Source: Arthrobacter sp. zg-Y20 (GTDB taxonomy: Bacteria; Actinomycetota; Actinomycetes; Actinomycetales; Micrococcaceae). From it: a stretch of DNA of 64,000 nucleotides. The stretch's first letter is position 1; each line of letters begins with the position of its first letter. The notes under the pieces are model-generated. The model was given only the letters and a program-made list of their open reading frames with translations. It was not told where the DNA came from and searched no databases. The stretch spans positions 1,426,001 through 1,490,000 of the forward strand of contig NZ_CP126241.1 of NCBI RefSeq assembly GCF_030142075.1. The letters are read 5' to 3'. Below, piece after piece: positions 16,784-28,969 of this stretch. Both the position numbers and the translations under genes were made by a program.

Positions 16784-17050
16784 AACCTAACGTGTCTAGG
16801 AATCACTGGAGGCTGCACACTCATTCTATGTGACGGACTACGGTTACCCTCGCATCAGGGATTTGCAGGGGTGGCGCTTACACTGGTGCCACAGTGTGAG
16901 CCCCGGCACGGTCCAGGCAGCGCTGTTCTCCCGGAGTTGCGCCCGCAGGCGGGCTTCGGTGCGTTCTGCCGATGGCCCGACAGCGTAGGTAGAATCCGAT
17001 ACAGGCGGTACTGTCCAGGTGCCCCAGCCCGCAATAGACGCAGGAGACCC

Positions 17051-20449
<3,399 letters not shown>

Positions 20450-20483
20450 GGTCCGCGGAAATGTACCGGCGGGGCCGACTGCC

Positions 20484-20489
20484 TAGACT
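20484..20489 (+). promoter_or_regulatory. -10 element for mtr, leaderless type
   Basis: TAGACT lies six bases before the GTG start of mtr, so transcription would begin at or next to the start codon. There is no convincing ribosome site and no clear -35. Confidence 0.5.
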
Positions 20490-20495
20490 GGGGGA

Positions 20496-21923
20496 GTGAC
20501 CCACTACGATCTAGCCATCATCGGTTCAGGCTCCGGCAACTCCATAATCACCCCGGATTGGGATGGCAAGCGGGTGGCCGTCATTGACGGCGGCACGTTC
20601 GGGGGAACGTGCCTGAACGTCGGATGCATCCCCACCAAGATGTTCGTATATCCCGCCCAGCTGGCGGCCGCCGCTGCCGACGGCGTCCGGCTGGGCGTGG
20701 ATACGTCCATGCAGGGGGTCCGCTGGCGGGAGGTCCGGGACCGCATCTTTACCCGCATTGATGCCATCTCCGAGGGCGGCCGGCGGTACCGGGACAAGGA
20801 ACTGGACAACGTCACGCTGTACAGCGAGAACGTACGCTTCACCTCGCCGCACGCCTTGGTCACCGAGTCGGGGGAGAAGATCACCGCTGACCGGATCGTT
20901 GTGGCTGCCGGTTCCCGTCCGGTACTCCCGGACACCCCGGGCATGGACCTGCCGCAGGTGCACACCTCCGACACGGTCATGCGCATTGATGACCTGCCTG
21001 CCCGGGTACTGATCATCGGCGGGGGATACATTGCGGCCGAATTCGGTTTCGTTTTCTCGGCCCTGGGGTCCCGGGTCACCATGGCCGTCCGCTCGGAGGC
21101 GTTGCTGCGCTCCCTGGACGGCACCCTATCCGAGCGCTTTACCGCAGAAGCAGCCAAGCAGTGGGACCTGCAGCTGAACACCACCGTGGATTCGCTGAAA
21201 GAAAACGCCGACGGTTCCGTACACGCCGTGCTCAGCAGCCCGGGCGGCACCCGGGAACTGGACGTGGACCTGGTGCTGGCCGCTACCGGGCGCAAACCCA
21301 ACACCGACCGGCTGGACATAGCCGCGGCCGGTTTCGACGCCACGCCGGACGGACGGCTCGCGGTGGACGGGTTCGGCCGGGTGCTGTCCGGCGGAGAACC
21401 GGTGCCGGATCTTTGGGCCCTGGGCGATATAAGCAGCCCCTACCAGCTCAAGCACGTAGCCAACCATGAGGCCCGCGTGGTGGCCCACAACCTGGTGCAC
21501 CCCGATGACCTGCGGGAGATGGACCACCGGTACGTCCCTGCGGCAGTTTTCAGCAGCCCGCAGATCGCCAGCGTGGGAATGACCGAAGAGCAGGCCTGCG
21601 CCGACACCGAAGCCCGGGGAGTGGAACTCGCCCTGGCGGTGCAGGAGTACGGCTCAACGGCATACGGCTGGGCCATGGAGGACTCCACCGGCTTCGTCAA
21701 GCTCCTGGCTGAAAAGGAAACCGGCCGGCTGCTGGGCGCGCACATCATGGGTCACGAGGCCTCCATGCTGATCCAGCCGCTGGTCCAGGCCATGGAATTC
21801 GGGCTGGACGCAGCGACCATGGCCCGCGGCCAGTACTGGATCCACCCGGCCCTGACCGAAGTTGTGGAGAACGCGCTGCTCTCGCTCAAGACAAACGAAA
21901 AGCCGGGCAGGAACCGCCTTTAA
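20496..21923 (+). CDS. mtr: Mycothione reductase
   Basis: The 475-residue flavoprotein disulfide reductase recycles oxidised mycothiol with NADPH, the actinobacterial counterpart of glutathione reductase. It has the N-terminal FAD motif IGSGSGN and the redox-active pair Cys39-Cys44 in GTCLNVGCIPTK. The second nucleotide motif is GGGYIAAEFG. At the C-terminus is the His450-Glu455 dyad in HPALTEVVENAL. The short GSGSGNS variant and the VYPAQLAAAA that follows the Cys pair fit Mtr better than lipoamide dehydrogenase. The gene stands alone between pyc and a convergent ligase gene. Confidence 0.9.
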   Translation: MTHYDLAIIGSGSGNSIITPDWDGKRVAVIDGGTFGGTCLNVGCIPTKMFVYPAQLAAAAADGVRLGVDTSMQGVRWREVRDRIFTRIDAISEGGRRYRDKELDNVTLYSENVRFTSPHALVTESGEKITADRIVVAAGSRPVLPDTPGMDLPQVHTSDTVMRIDDLPARVLIIGGGYIAAEFGFVFSALGSRVTMAVRSEALLRSLDGTLSERFTAEAAKQWDLQLNTTVDSLKENADGSVHAVLSSPGGTRELDVDLVLAATGRKPNTDRLDIAAAGFDATPDGRLAVDGFGRVLSGGEPVPDLWALGDISSPYQLKHVANHEARVVAHNLVHPDDLREMDHRYVPAAVFSSPQIASVGMTEEQACADTEARGVELALAVQEYGSTAYGWAMEDSTGFVKLLAEKETGRLLGAHIMGHEASMLIQPLVQAMEFGLDAATMARGQYWIHPALTEVVENALLSLKTNEKPGRNRL

Positions 21924-21939
21924 GGGGTTCCTGCCCGGC
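21902..21939. terminator. Hairpin overlapping the mtr stop
   Basis: GCCGGGCAGGAACC (21902-21915) pairs perfectly with GGTTCCTGCCCGGC (21926-21939) around a loop holding the TAA. It lies between convergent mtr and the acyl-CoA ligase gene and can serve both. Confidence 0.75.
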
Positions 21940-21952
21940 CGGCAGGCAAGGA

Positions 21953-23761
21953 TCAGACGCGCTGCCCGCTGTAGATCTCGTCAATCACTTCGGAGAAGTC
22001 GCGCAGCACCTGGGCACGCTTGATCTTCAGTGACGGGGTGAGGTGCCCGCTTGACTCGGTGAAGTCCGTGGGGACCACCCGGAACACCTTGATGGCCTCG
22101 GCCTGGGAGACCTTCTTGTTGGCCCGGTCAACCACGGCCTGGAGTTCTGCCTGCAGCTCGTCGGTCTTGGCCACCTCGGTCACCGTCATGCCGGCCGGCA
22201 GCTTGTGCCGTTCCAACCAGCCTGGCAGTGCTTCTTCATCCACCGTGATCAGCGCGGAAATAAACGGCTTGGCGTCGCCGACCACCACGCACTGGGAAAC
22301 GATGGCGTCTGCACGGATTGAGTCCTCCAGCTGGGAGGGGACCACGTTCTTGCCGCCGGCGGTGACAATGATTTCCTTCTTGCGGCCCGTGATCTTCAGG
22401 AAGCCGTCCGCGTCCAGCTCGCCGATATCCCCGGTGTGGAACCAGCCGTCGGTAAAGGTTTCCGCCATCAGCTCCGGGCGCTTGTAGTAGCCCTTCATCA
22501 CGCTGATGCCCTTGGCGAGGATCTCGCCGTCGTCGGCGATCTTGACGCTGTTGCCCGGCAGCGGCGCCCCCACCGTGCCGAGCTTGACCAGCTGCGGGGT
22601 GTTGGTGGTCAACGGGGCGGTGGTTTCGGTGAGGCCGTAGCCTTCGAGCACCAGCAGGCCGATCCCGTGGAAGAAGTGCCCCAGCCGCTCACCCAGGGGA
22701 GCACCGCCGGAAACGGCATACTGCACCCGTCCGCCCATGGCCTCGCGGATTTTTCCGTAGAGCAGCCGGTCGAACACAGCGTGCTTGAGCTTCAGGGACA
22801 GCGGTACCTTGCCTTCCTGCTTGGCGCGGGACCATTCCACAGCGGTGGCCACACCGGCGTGGAAGATCTTGCCCTTGCCGCCGTCTTCGGCCTTGAGCAT
22901 GGAAGCGTTGAAGACCTTTTCCAGTACGCGCGGAACCACCAGGATGAACGTGGGCTTGAAGCTTTGCAGGTCCGGCAACAGGTTCTTCACGTCGGGGGTA
23001 TGGGCAACGGTGGCACCGGTGCCCACGCTGAGTACCGAAATAAAACGGGCAAGCACATGGGCCAGCGGAAGGAACATGATGGTCTGGGAGCCCTCACGGG
23101 CAACTTCAGGCTCGGCCAGCTCGGAGTTCTTCGTCAGGTTCACGAAGTTGGCGTGCGTGAGTTCGCAGCCCTTCGGCTTCCCGGTGGTGCCGGAGGTGTA
23201 AATGATGGTGGCGAGGTCTTCCATGGTGGCCGTAGCGCGGCGGACCTCGAGATCTTCGTCACTGACGGACGTGCCGGCGCTGCGAAGCGTATCAAGTCCG
23301 CCGCCGTCGATCTGCCACACGTTTGCCACTGCGGACAGGTCTTCGTCGGCGGCCGCCTGCCGGACAATGTTCTCGTGCCGGGCCGCTTCGACCACAATAC
23401 CCACGGCACCGGAGTCGCTCAGGATCCAGGCGACTTGGGACGGGGAGGATGTCTCATAGACCGGAACCGAAACGGCTCCGGCGAACCACAGGGCAAAGTC
23501 AACCAGCGTCCATTCGTACCGGGTCCGGGACATGATGCCCACGCGGTCCCCGGCCTTTACTCCCGCGGCCACAAAGCCCTTCGCCAAGGCACGGACGTCC
23601 TTGGTGAACTCCGTGGCGCTGATGCGCTGCCATTCGCCCTGGCCGTCCCGGACAGCAAACAGCGCCGGGTTGCTCGGCTTGGCAGCCTGGTCCAGCAGCA
23701 TGTTGGTGATGTTTGTCTGCGGCGGGGATTCCGCTAGGACGGGAACGCTGAATTCTCGCAC
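21953..23761 (-). CDS. Long-chain fatty acid-CoA ligase (FadD15-like)
   Basis: The 602-residue AMP-forming enzyme activates long-chain fatty acids with ATP and CoA. The AMP-binding signature IIYTSGTTGKPKGCELTHANF is intact, as are GYGLTETTAP, the hinge TGDIGELDADGFLKITGRKKEII, and a C-terminal lid. Length matches FadD15-type ligases. GTG 23761 is chosen as start because AAAGGAG lies seven bases upstream; a GTG 36 bases earlier has no such site. It is divergent from the ROK kinase gene. Use in lipid breakdown or in feeding lipid synthesis cannot be told apart. Confidence 0.9.
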   Translation of the reverse strand: MREFSVPVLAESPPQTNITNMLLDQAAKPSNPALFAVRDGQGEWQRISATEFTKDVRALAKGFVAAGVKAGDRVGIMSRTRYEWTLVDFALWFAGAVSVPVYETSSPSQVAWILSDSGAVGIVVEAARHENIVRQAAADEDLSAVANVWQIDGGGLDTLRSAGTSVSDEDLEVRRATATMEDLATIIYTSGTTGKPKGCELTHANFVNLTKNSELAEPEVAREGSQTIMFLPLAHVLARFISVLSVGTGATVAHTPDVKNLLPDLQSFKPTFILVVPRVLEKVFNASMLKAEDGGKGKIFHAGVATAVEWSRAKQEGKVPLSLKLKHAVFDRLLYGKIREAMGGRVQYAVSGGAPLGERLGHFFHGIGLLVLEGYGLTETTAPLTTNTPQLVKLGTVGAPLPGNSVKIADDGEILAKGISVMKGYYKRPELMAETFTDGWFHTGDIGELDADGFLKITGRKKEIIVTAGGKNVVPSQLEDSIRADAIVSQCVVVGDAKPFISALITVDEEALPGWLERHKLPAGMTVTEVAKTDELQAELQAVVDRANKKVSQAEAIKVFRVVPTDFTESSGHLTPSLKIKRAQVLRDFSEVIDEIYSGQRV

Positions 23762-23900
23762 GATAGCTCCTTTGATATCCGGTAGGCCCGTAGGCACTGC
23801 CAGCCTATAACGTAGATCACACTTCTGTACCCGTCGGTAACCTTGCGGATCGATAACGTTCGTGCCACCCCTCTTGCAGTTTCCCTAGAATAGGTTTCTG

Positions 23901-24974
23901 ATGCGTTCCGTTACCCCAGCACCTGTTCCCCGTCCCGCCTCCCCGTTGCAGCGCCGTCCCGACGCGGCCGGGCCTTTCCGTACCCGCCGGCCCATGCGCC
24001 TGCCCAACCGGATGCGCCGCCGCGGACTCGCGATCGGCATTGATATCGGCGGCACAAAGGTGGCAGGCGGCCTGGTGGACGGCGACGGGCGGGTCCTCAG
24101 GCAGGCCCGCCGCCTGACTCCCGGGCATGATCCGCGCGAGGTCGAAGCGGTCATTGTGGATTTGGTGCAGGAACTCTCCGCGGACCATCATGTCTGGTCC
24201 GTTGGCATAGGCGCGGCCGGTTGGATGGACCTGGCCGGCAGCACCGTGCTGTTCAGTCCGCATCTGGCCTGGCGCAATGAGCCGCTCCGCGAAAACCTGG
24301 AACGGCTTCTGCGGCGCCGCGTGTTCCTGGTCAACGACGCCGACGGCGCGGCCTGGGCCGAGTACCGGTTCGGTGCGGGGGCGGGGGAGAGCAGGATGGT
24401 CTGCGTCACCCTGGGCACCGGGATAGGCGGCGCCATGGTGATGGACGGGCGGCTGGAGCGCGGCCGCTTTGGCGTGGCCGGCGAGTTCGGACACCAGATC
24501 ATCATGCCCGGCGGCCACCGCTGCGAATGCGGCAACCGCGGCTGCTGGGAACAATACGCTTCCGGCAATGCCCTTGGCCGGGAAGCCCGTGAACTTGCGG
24601 CCGCCAACTCGCCGGTAGCCCAGGAAATCCTGCGGGCCGTTGACGGCAACATAGGGGACGTGACCGGGGCTGTGGTCACGCGGCTGGCCCTGGAAGGAGA
24701 TCCGGCGTCGATCGAGCTCCTCGACGAGGTGGGGCAGTGGCTGGGCCTGGGCCTCGCCAACCTCGCAGCCGCCCTGGATCCGGGAATGTTCGTGATCGGC
24801 GGCGGCGTCAGCGATGCAGGAGACCTGATGCTGGAACCTGCACGGCGTTCGTTCGCCCGCAACCTCACCGGCCGGGGCTTCCGCCCCGCGGCCCGCATGG
24901 AGCGTGCCGCACTGGGACCAGCGGCCGGACTGATCGGCGCCGCAGACCTCTCCCGGATAGCCGCGCGCCGCTGA
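23901..24974 (+). CDS. glk: ROK-family glucokinase
   Basis: The 357-residue ROK kinase probably phosphorylates glucose with ATP. It has the phosphate-binding IGIDIGGTKVAGGLVDGDG, the glucose-site segment GEFGHQIIMPGGHRCECGNRGCWEQYASG with its CxCGxxGC zinc motif, and a Gly-rich GTGIGGAMVMDG. About 37 Arg/Pro-rich residues precede the domain; an internal ATG at 23994 would remove most of them. TAGAAT at 23886-23891 suggests a nearly leaderless transcript from ATG 23901. Glucose is the usual substrate of this actinobacterial clade, but other hexoses are possible. Confidence 0.87.
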   Translation: MRSVTPAPVPRPASPLQRRPDAAGPFRTRRPMRLPNRMRRRGLAIGIDIGGTKVAGGLVDGDGRVLRQARRLTPGHDPREVEAVIVDLVQELSADHHVWSVGIGAAGWMDLAGSTVLFSPHLAWRNEPLRENLERLLRRRVFLVNDADGAAWAEYRFGAGAGESRMVCVTLGTGIGGAMVMDGRLERGRFGVAGEFGHQIIMPGGHRCECGNRGCWEQYASGNALGREARELAAANSPVAQEILRAVDGNIGDVTGAVVTRLALEGDPASIELLDEVGQWLGLGLANLAAALDPGMFVIGGGVSDAGDLMLEPARRSFARNLTGRGFRPAARMERAALGPAAGLIGAADLSRIAARR

Positions 24975-25006
24975 ACCGCGGCGGTGGGGCGGATTCCGGC
25001 GGCATT

Positions 25007-25039
25007 GCCCGCCGCGCTCCGTCACGGGAGCGGCGGGCG
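25007..25039. terminator. Hairpin between convergent glk and membrane-protein gene
   Basis: GCCCGCCG and CTCC pair with GGGAG and CGGCGGGC around GTCA, with a two-base bulge. It lies in the 76-base gap between convergent genes. Confidence 0.6.
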
Positions 25040-25050
25040 CACTGCTGCGC

Positions 25051-25560
25051 CTAGACGGCCGCGCCGTCGTCGCCCTCATCGCGGTACTGCGGCAGGCGGA
25101 ACAACAGGTAGCCGGCCGAGCCGACAAAAACGGCAACGGTGCCGAGGATGACGGCCAGCGGAGCGCTGCGCCAGAACATGGCGAACACCAGCAGGAGCAG
25201 CGGCCCGCCGACGGCGCCCAGCCAGGCAAGCACCACCGTCGGTTCGCCGAGGCCCAGCGGCGGCGGTTCCGGCGGAACAAACGCACCGTCCTGCTCGTCG
25301 GGAGCAGCGTAGTCCCGCGGCCCGCCCGCCAGCGCCTGGTTCTCGAAAAGGGCTCTGGTGCGTTCAGCCGGCGATGCCGTGCCGGGGGACGCGGGAGCCC
25401 CGGAGGCTTCCGGGCCGGGCTCCGCAGCAGGCTCCGCCGGCGGGGACGGCCGGGTATCCGGTGCGGGGCCGGCGTCGTCCATGTGTTCCAGGCGGGCCAC
25501 CAGATCCTTCCAGACCTCTTCGTCGGTGGACTCGTTGTGCTCGGGTTCGCGTTCACTCAT
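25051..25560 (-). CDS. Hypothetical membrane protein, two TM segments
   Basis: I do not recognise the 169-residue protein. Residues 1-100 are acidic, Pro/Ala/Glu-rich and probably disordered in the cytoplasm, with one helix-like start (STDEEVWKDLVARLEHM). Two hydrophobic segments follow at about 107-129 and 133-155, ending in a short charged tail. Its ATG overlaps the end of the hydrolase gene by four bases (25557-25560), so the two are translated together. Confidence 0.75.
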   Translation of the reverse strand: MSEREPEHNESTDEEVWKDLVARLEHMDDAGPAPDTRPSPPAEPAAEPGPEASGAPASPGTASPAERTRALFENQALAGGPRDYAAPDEQDGAFVPPEPPPLGLGEPTVVLAWLGAVGGPLLLLVFAMFWRSAPLAVILGTVAVFVGSAGYLLFRLPQYRDEGDDGAAV

Positions 25561-26321
25561 GTCCGGACCCCGGTGCTAACCCGTTGGATGAACTCGTGCG
25601 AACGGACAAAAATCAACAGCGAATCGTGGTCCATGGTTGCCACGTGGTAGCTGTTTTCCAGCGGAACCACTTCCAGCTCGGCGTTCACCAGCCTCCGGCG
25701 CAGCAGGTCCATGCTGGATTCCGGGACCACCGCATCCGTCCGCGAGCGGAAGGCCAGTACGGGGGCGGTGACGGCCGGCAGGCTGGCCGCCGTGTCCCGG
25801 AAGAGACGGCCGAGCTGCTGAACGGCTGCCACCGGGGTCCGGGCATAGGCGCCTTCGTCCTGGCCCGGCAGCCGGATGTCGTTGCCGATGGCGGGAACCG
25901 ATTTGAGTACATACTTGAGCACCCCGGAATACCGGGCACGCGGGTCGCCGAAGGTGAGGCCGGGATTTACGACGGCGGCACCGGCCACCGGCTGGCGGGC
26001 CGCCAGGCGCAGGGCCAGGGCGCCGCCCATGGACAGTCCGGCAGATACAACACACCGGGTCCGGGCACGGAGGGAGAAGTACGCGTCCTCGTATTCCTCA
26101 TACCAGCGCTGCCAGGGCGTCACGGCAAGTTCCTGCCAGCTTGTCCCGTGGCCCGGCAGCAGCGGCAGCTCCACGGCGTATCCCTGATGGGCGAGATGGC
26201 GTGCCCATGCCGCCATGCTCACCGGGGAACCGGTGAATCCGTGGCTCAGGAGCACGCCCACACCCGCGTTGGGACCGTGCCCCTCATAGGAGAAGGCAGC
26301 AGCGCCGGGGAGGGAAGTCAT
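25557..26321 (-). CDS. Alpha/beta hydrolase, carboxylesterase/monoglyceride lipase type
   Basis: The 254-residue hydrolase resembles Est30-type carboxylesterases and monoacylglycerol lipases. It has LSHGFTGSP for the oxyanion hole, the nucleophile elbow AGLSMGG, the acid in FRSRTDAVVPESSM, and the catalytic His in NSYHVATMDHD. No signal peptide is seen. It is first in a two-gene unit with the membrane protein gene and divergent from the acyltransferase gene 167 bases away. Between a ligase and an acyltransferase, a role in lipid turnover is plausible but not shown. Confidence 0.85.
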   Translation of the reverse strand: MTSLPGAAAFSYEGHGPNAGVGVLLSHGFTGSPVSMAAWARHLAHQGYAVELPLLPGHGTSWQELAVTPWQRWYEEYEDAYFSLRARTRCVVSAGLSMGGALALRLAARQPVAGAAVVNPGLTFGDPRARYSGVLKYVLKSVPAIGNDIRLPGQDEGAYARTPVAAVQQLGRLFRDTAASLPAVTAPVLAFRSRTDAVVPESSMDLLRRRLVNAELEVVPLENSYHVATMDHDSLLIFVRSHEFIQRVSTGVRT

Positions 26322-26488
26322 ATCTCTATGGTTGCATTAGAGGGCGCTTTTTCCACCCCAAAAGGGGCAAACTATTCGTAGGCGCCGTTCGCTGAAATTA
26401 ACCAGCGGGCTGGGGCGCGCATACAGTAGAGTCTGGGGAACCAAACAGGTCCCTAGCTTTGCCTTGTCCGGACGGGAGATCAAACCGC

Positions 26489-27418
26489 GTGTTCTATTGG
26501 GTGATGAAGACGATATTCATCGGGCCGGTGGTAAATCTTCTCTTCAGGCCCTGGGTTAAGGGAATGGACAACATCCCCGAATCCGGTCCTGCCGTCCTGG
26601 TGAGCAATCACCTGTCGTTCTCCGATTCGATTTTCCTTCCGCTGGCCGTGCCCCGGCCGGTGAGTTTCCTGGCGAAAAGTGACTATTTCAACGGCAAAGG
26701 CCTCAAGGGTAAACTCACGGCTGCTTTCTTCCGGCTTGCCAACCAGCTGCCGATGGACCGTTCCGGCGGTGCCGCCTCCGCATCCTCGCTAAAGGCAGGC
26801 GTGGACGTTCTGGAGAACGGCGGCCTGTTGGGTATTTACCCCGAGGGAACCCGCAGCCCCGACGGCCGCCTCTACCGCGGCAAGACCGGTGTGGCCAAGC
26901 TTGTGCTCTCCACCGGGGTACCGGTGATTCCGGTGGCCATGATCGGTACTGACAAAGTCCAGCCGATCGGACGCAGGATCCCCAACATCCGCCGGATCGG
27001 CATCATTGTGGGACAGCCGCTGGATTTCTCCCGCTATGCCGGGCTTGAGAACGACCGTTTTGTCCAGCGTGCAGTGACCGATGAAATCATGTACGAACTG
27101 ATGCGGCTGTCCGGCCAGGAATATGTCGACGTGTACGCAAGCACCGTCAAGGAACAGCTGGCCGCCCGCAAGGGCGGAAAGGCGGCGGAAGCCCGTGGCG
27201 CGGCAGTACGGCTTGCCGCCGGCAAGGGGGCCGGGCCCGCAACCGGCGGCTCCGAACTGCCAACCGAGTCCGGGGACAAGCTGCCCGGAACCGTTACGGT
27301 AATCGGTTCGGCCAAGGGATCCCGGGATGCTGCCCGGGGGAAGCAGGGGAAGCCCGCCGCCGGTGCGCCGGAGCCCGACGACGGCACAGGCCGCGCGCGC
27401 CGTTCACACACCGCCTAG
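26489..27418 (+). CDS. 1-acyl-sn-glycerol-3-phosphate acyltransferase (PlsC family)
   Basis: The 309-residue protein has the LPLAT acyltransferase domain in residues 1-215, with the HxxxxD box in VSNHLSFSDS and the glycerophosphate-binding block GIYPEGTRSPDGRLYRGKTG. PlsC-type enzymes acylate lysophosphatidate to phosphatidate at the membrane. The N-terminal VFYWVMKTIFIGPVV is hydrophobic. The last ~95 residues are Ala/Gly/Lys-rich, low complexity and basic, a tail beyond the family norm. GTG 26489 follows GGAG at 26475-26478. Confidence 0.85.
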   Translation: MFYWVMKTIFIGPVVNLLFRPWVKGMDNIPESGPAVLVSNHLSFSDSIFLPLAVPRPVSFLAKSDYFNGKGLKGKLTAAFFRLANQLPMDRSGGAASASSLKAGVDVLENGGLLGIYPEGTRSPDGRLYRGKTGVAKLVLSTGVPVIPVAMIGTDKVQPIGRRIPNIRRIGIIVGQPLDFSRYAGLENDRFVQRAVTDEIMYELMRLSGQEYVDVYASTVKEQLAARKGGKAAEARGAAVRLAAGKGAGPATGGSELPTESGDKLPGTVTVIGSAKGSRDAARGKQGKPAAGAPEPDDGTGRARRSHTA

Positions 27419-27497
27419 GGGCGGGCCCACGGCGGCACCGTGTTGCGCTGTGTCCGGCGGAATATGACGTTCTTGTTTGTTCCCGGCAGGCAGCCAG

Positions 27498-27503
27498 TAG
27501 GAT
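27498..27503 (+). promoter_or_regulatory. -10 element for DAHP synthase gene, leaderless type
   Basis: TAGGAT ends seven bases before the GTG start. TTGTTT/TTGTTC at 27473-27482 may serve as -35. No ribosome site fits in between. Confidence 0.5.
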
Positions 27504-27510
27504 TTAAGCC

Positions 27511-28914
27511 GTGACGTACACACCCGTAGACAGCGACTCCACTCCTACAACCCTTTCCGGTGCGGCAGCAACTTCGGCCAGCCACCCCGAACTGGATAAC
27601 TGGCGCTCCCTCCCGATCGGCCAGCAGCCGTCCTGGCAGGATGATCCCGGGTATAAGGCCGCCATCGATGAACTGTCGATGGTTCCGCCGCTGGTGTTTG
27701 CGGGCGAAGTGGATGTCCTGCGGTCCCGTCTGGCTGAAGCCGCGCAGGGGAGGGCCTTCCTCCTGCAGGGCGGTGACTGCGCAGAGACCTTCCAGGCCGC
27801 GACCGCCGATAAGATCAGCGCCCGCGTACGGACCCTGCTGCAGATGGCCGTGGTGCTGACCTACGGCGCCTCGGTGCCGGTGATCAAGATGGGCCGCATG
27901 GCAGGCCAGTTCGCGAAGCCGCGCTCCTCCAACGACGAGACCCGGGACGGCGTGACGCTGCCGGCCTACCGCGGTGACATGGTCAACGGTTATGAGTTCA
28001 CGCCTGAGTCCCGCAGGCACGACCCGGCCCGCATGGTCCGGGCCTACCACACCTCTGCCTCCACGCTGAACCTCATCCGTGCCTTCACCCAGGGCGGGTT
28101 CGCGGACCTTCGGCTGGTGCACCACTGGAACAAGGGTTTCACCTCCAACCCGGCACACTCGCGCTACGAGTCACTTGCCCGGGAAATCGACCGTGCAGTG
28201 CGCTTTATGGAAGCATGCGGGGCCGATTTCGAAGCCCTGAAGCGGACCGAGTTCTTCGCCAGCCATGAGGCCCTGCTCCTTGACTACGAACGTGCACTGA
28301 CCCGGGTGGACTCGCGGACCGGGCAGCCCTATGACACGTCAGGGCATTTCCTGTGGATCGGGGAGCGGACCCGCGACCTGAATGCCGCGCATGTGGACTT
28401 CCTGTCCCGGGTGCGCAACCCCATTGGCGTTAAGCTCGGCCCCTCAACAAGTGCCGAGGACGCCCTGGCCCTGATCGACAAGCTCGATCCGAACCGCGAG
28501 CCCGGGCGGCTGACCTTCATTACCCGGATGGGCGCGCGCAACATCCGCGAGAAGCTGCCGCAGCTGGTGGAGAAGGTCACTGCCTCCGGTGCCCAGGTCC
28601 TGTGGGTCACGGATCCCATGCACGGGAATACCGTTACATCTCCCAACGGGTACAAGACCCGCAACTTCGATGACGTGATGGATGAAGTCCGCGGCTTCTT
28701 TGAAGTCCACGACTCCCTGGGCACGTTCCCGGGCGGGATGCACGTGGAAATGACCGGCGACGACGTCGCGGAGTGCCTGGGCGGTGCCGATCCGATTGAC
28801 CAGGAAGCCTTCGCGGAGGGCTATGAATCGGTGTGCGACCCCCGCCTGAACCACATGCAGTCACTGGAGATGGCGTTCCTGGTGGCCGGAGCCCTGTCCG
28901 GCAGGGGCCAGTAA
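27511..28914 (+). CDS. aroG: 3-deoxy-7-phosphoheptulonate synthase, class II
   Basis: The 467-residue enzyme condenses phosphoenolpyruvate and erythrose 4-phosphate, the first step to aromatic amino acids. It is a class II (plant/mycobacterial) DAHP synthase: LLQGGDCAETF, KMGRMAGQFAKPRSS, RLTFITRMGARNI, WVTDPMHGNT and GGMHVEMTGDDVAECLGG are all present and hold the metal and PEP residues. Gene order next to a pknL-type kinase matches Rv2178c-Rv2176. Regulation by a chorismate mutase partner is known in mycobacteria but cannot be seen here. Confidence 0.95.
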   Translation: MTYTPVDSDSTPTTLSGAAATSASHPELDNWRSLPIGQQPSWQDDPGYKAAIDELSMVPPLVFAGEVDVLRSRLAEAAQGRAFLLQGGDCAETFQAATADKISARVRTLLQMAVVLTYGASVPVIKMGRMAGQFAKPRSSNDETRDGVTLPAYRGDMVNGYEFTPESRRHDPARMVRAYHTSASTLNLIRAFTQGGFADLRLVHHWNKGFTSNPAHSRYESLAREIDRAVRFMEACGADFEALKRTEFFASHEALLLDYERALTRVDSRTGQPYDTSGHFLWIGERTRDLNAAHVDFLSRVRNPIGVKLGPSTSAEDALALIDKLDPNREPGRLTFITRMGARNIREKLPQLVEKVTASGAQVLWVTDPMHGNTVTSPNGYKTRNFDDVMDEVRGFFEVHDSLGTFPGGMHVEMTGDDVAECLGGADPIDQEAFAEGYESVCDPRLNHMQSLEMAFLVAGALSGRGQ

Positions 28915-28920
28915 CTCCCC

Positions 28921-28955
28921 GCCGGCCGGGGAGGATTGGCTCCTCCCCGGCCGGC
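28921..28955. terminator. Bidirectional terminator between aroG and pknL
   Basis: GCCGGCCGGGGAGGA pairs perfectly with TCCTCCCCGGCCGGC around TTGGC, six bases after the aroG stop and 15 before the end of convergent pknL. Confidence 0.85.
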
Positions 28956-28969
28956 ATACCGAAAGCCGG

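Noticed and set aside
15851-17050. Open frame extending pyruvate carboxylase upstream by 400 codons
   Set aside because: It runs antisense through the ParA gene, which has full ATPase motifs. Pyruvate carboxylase has a canonical start with ribosome site at 17051.
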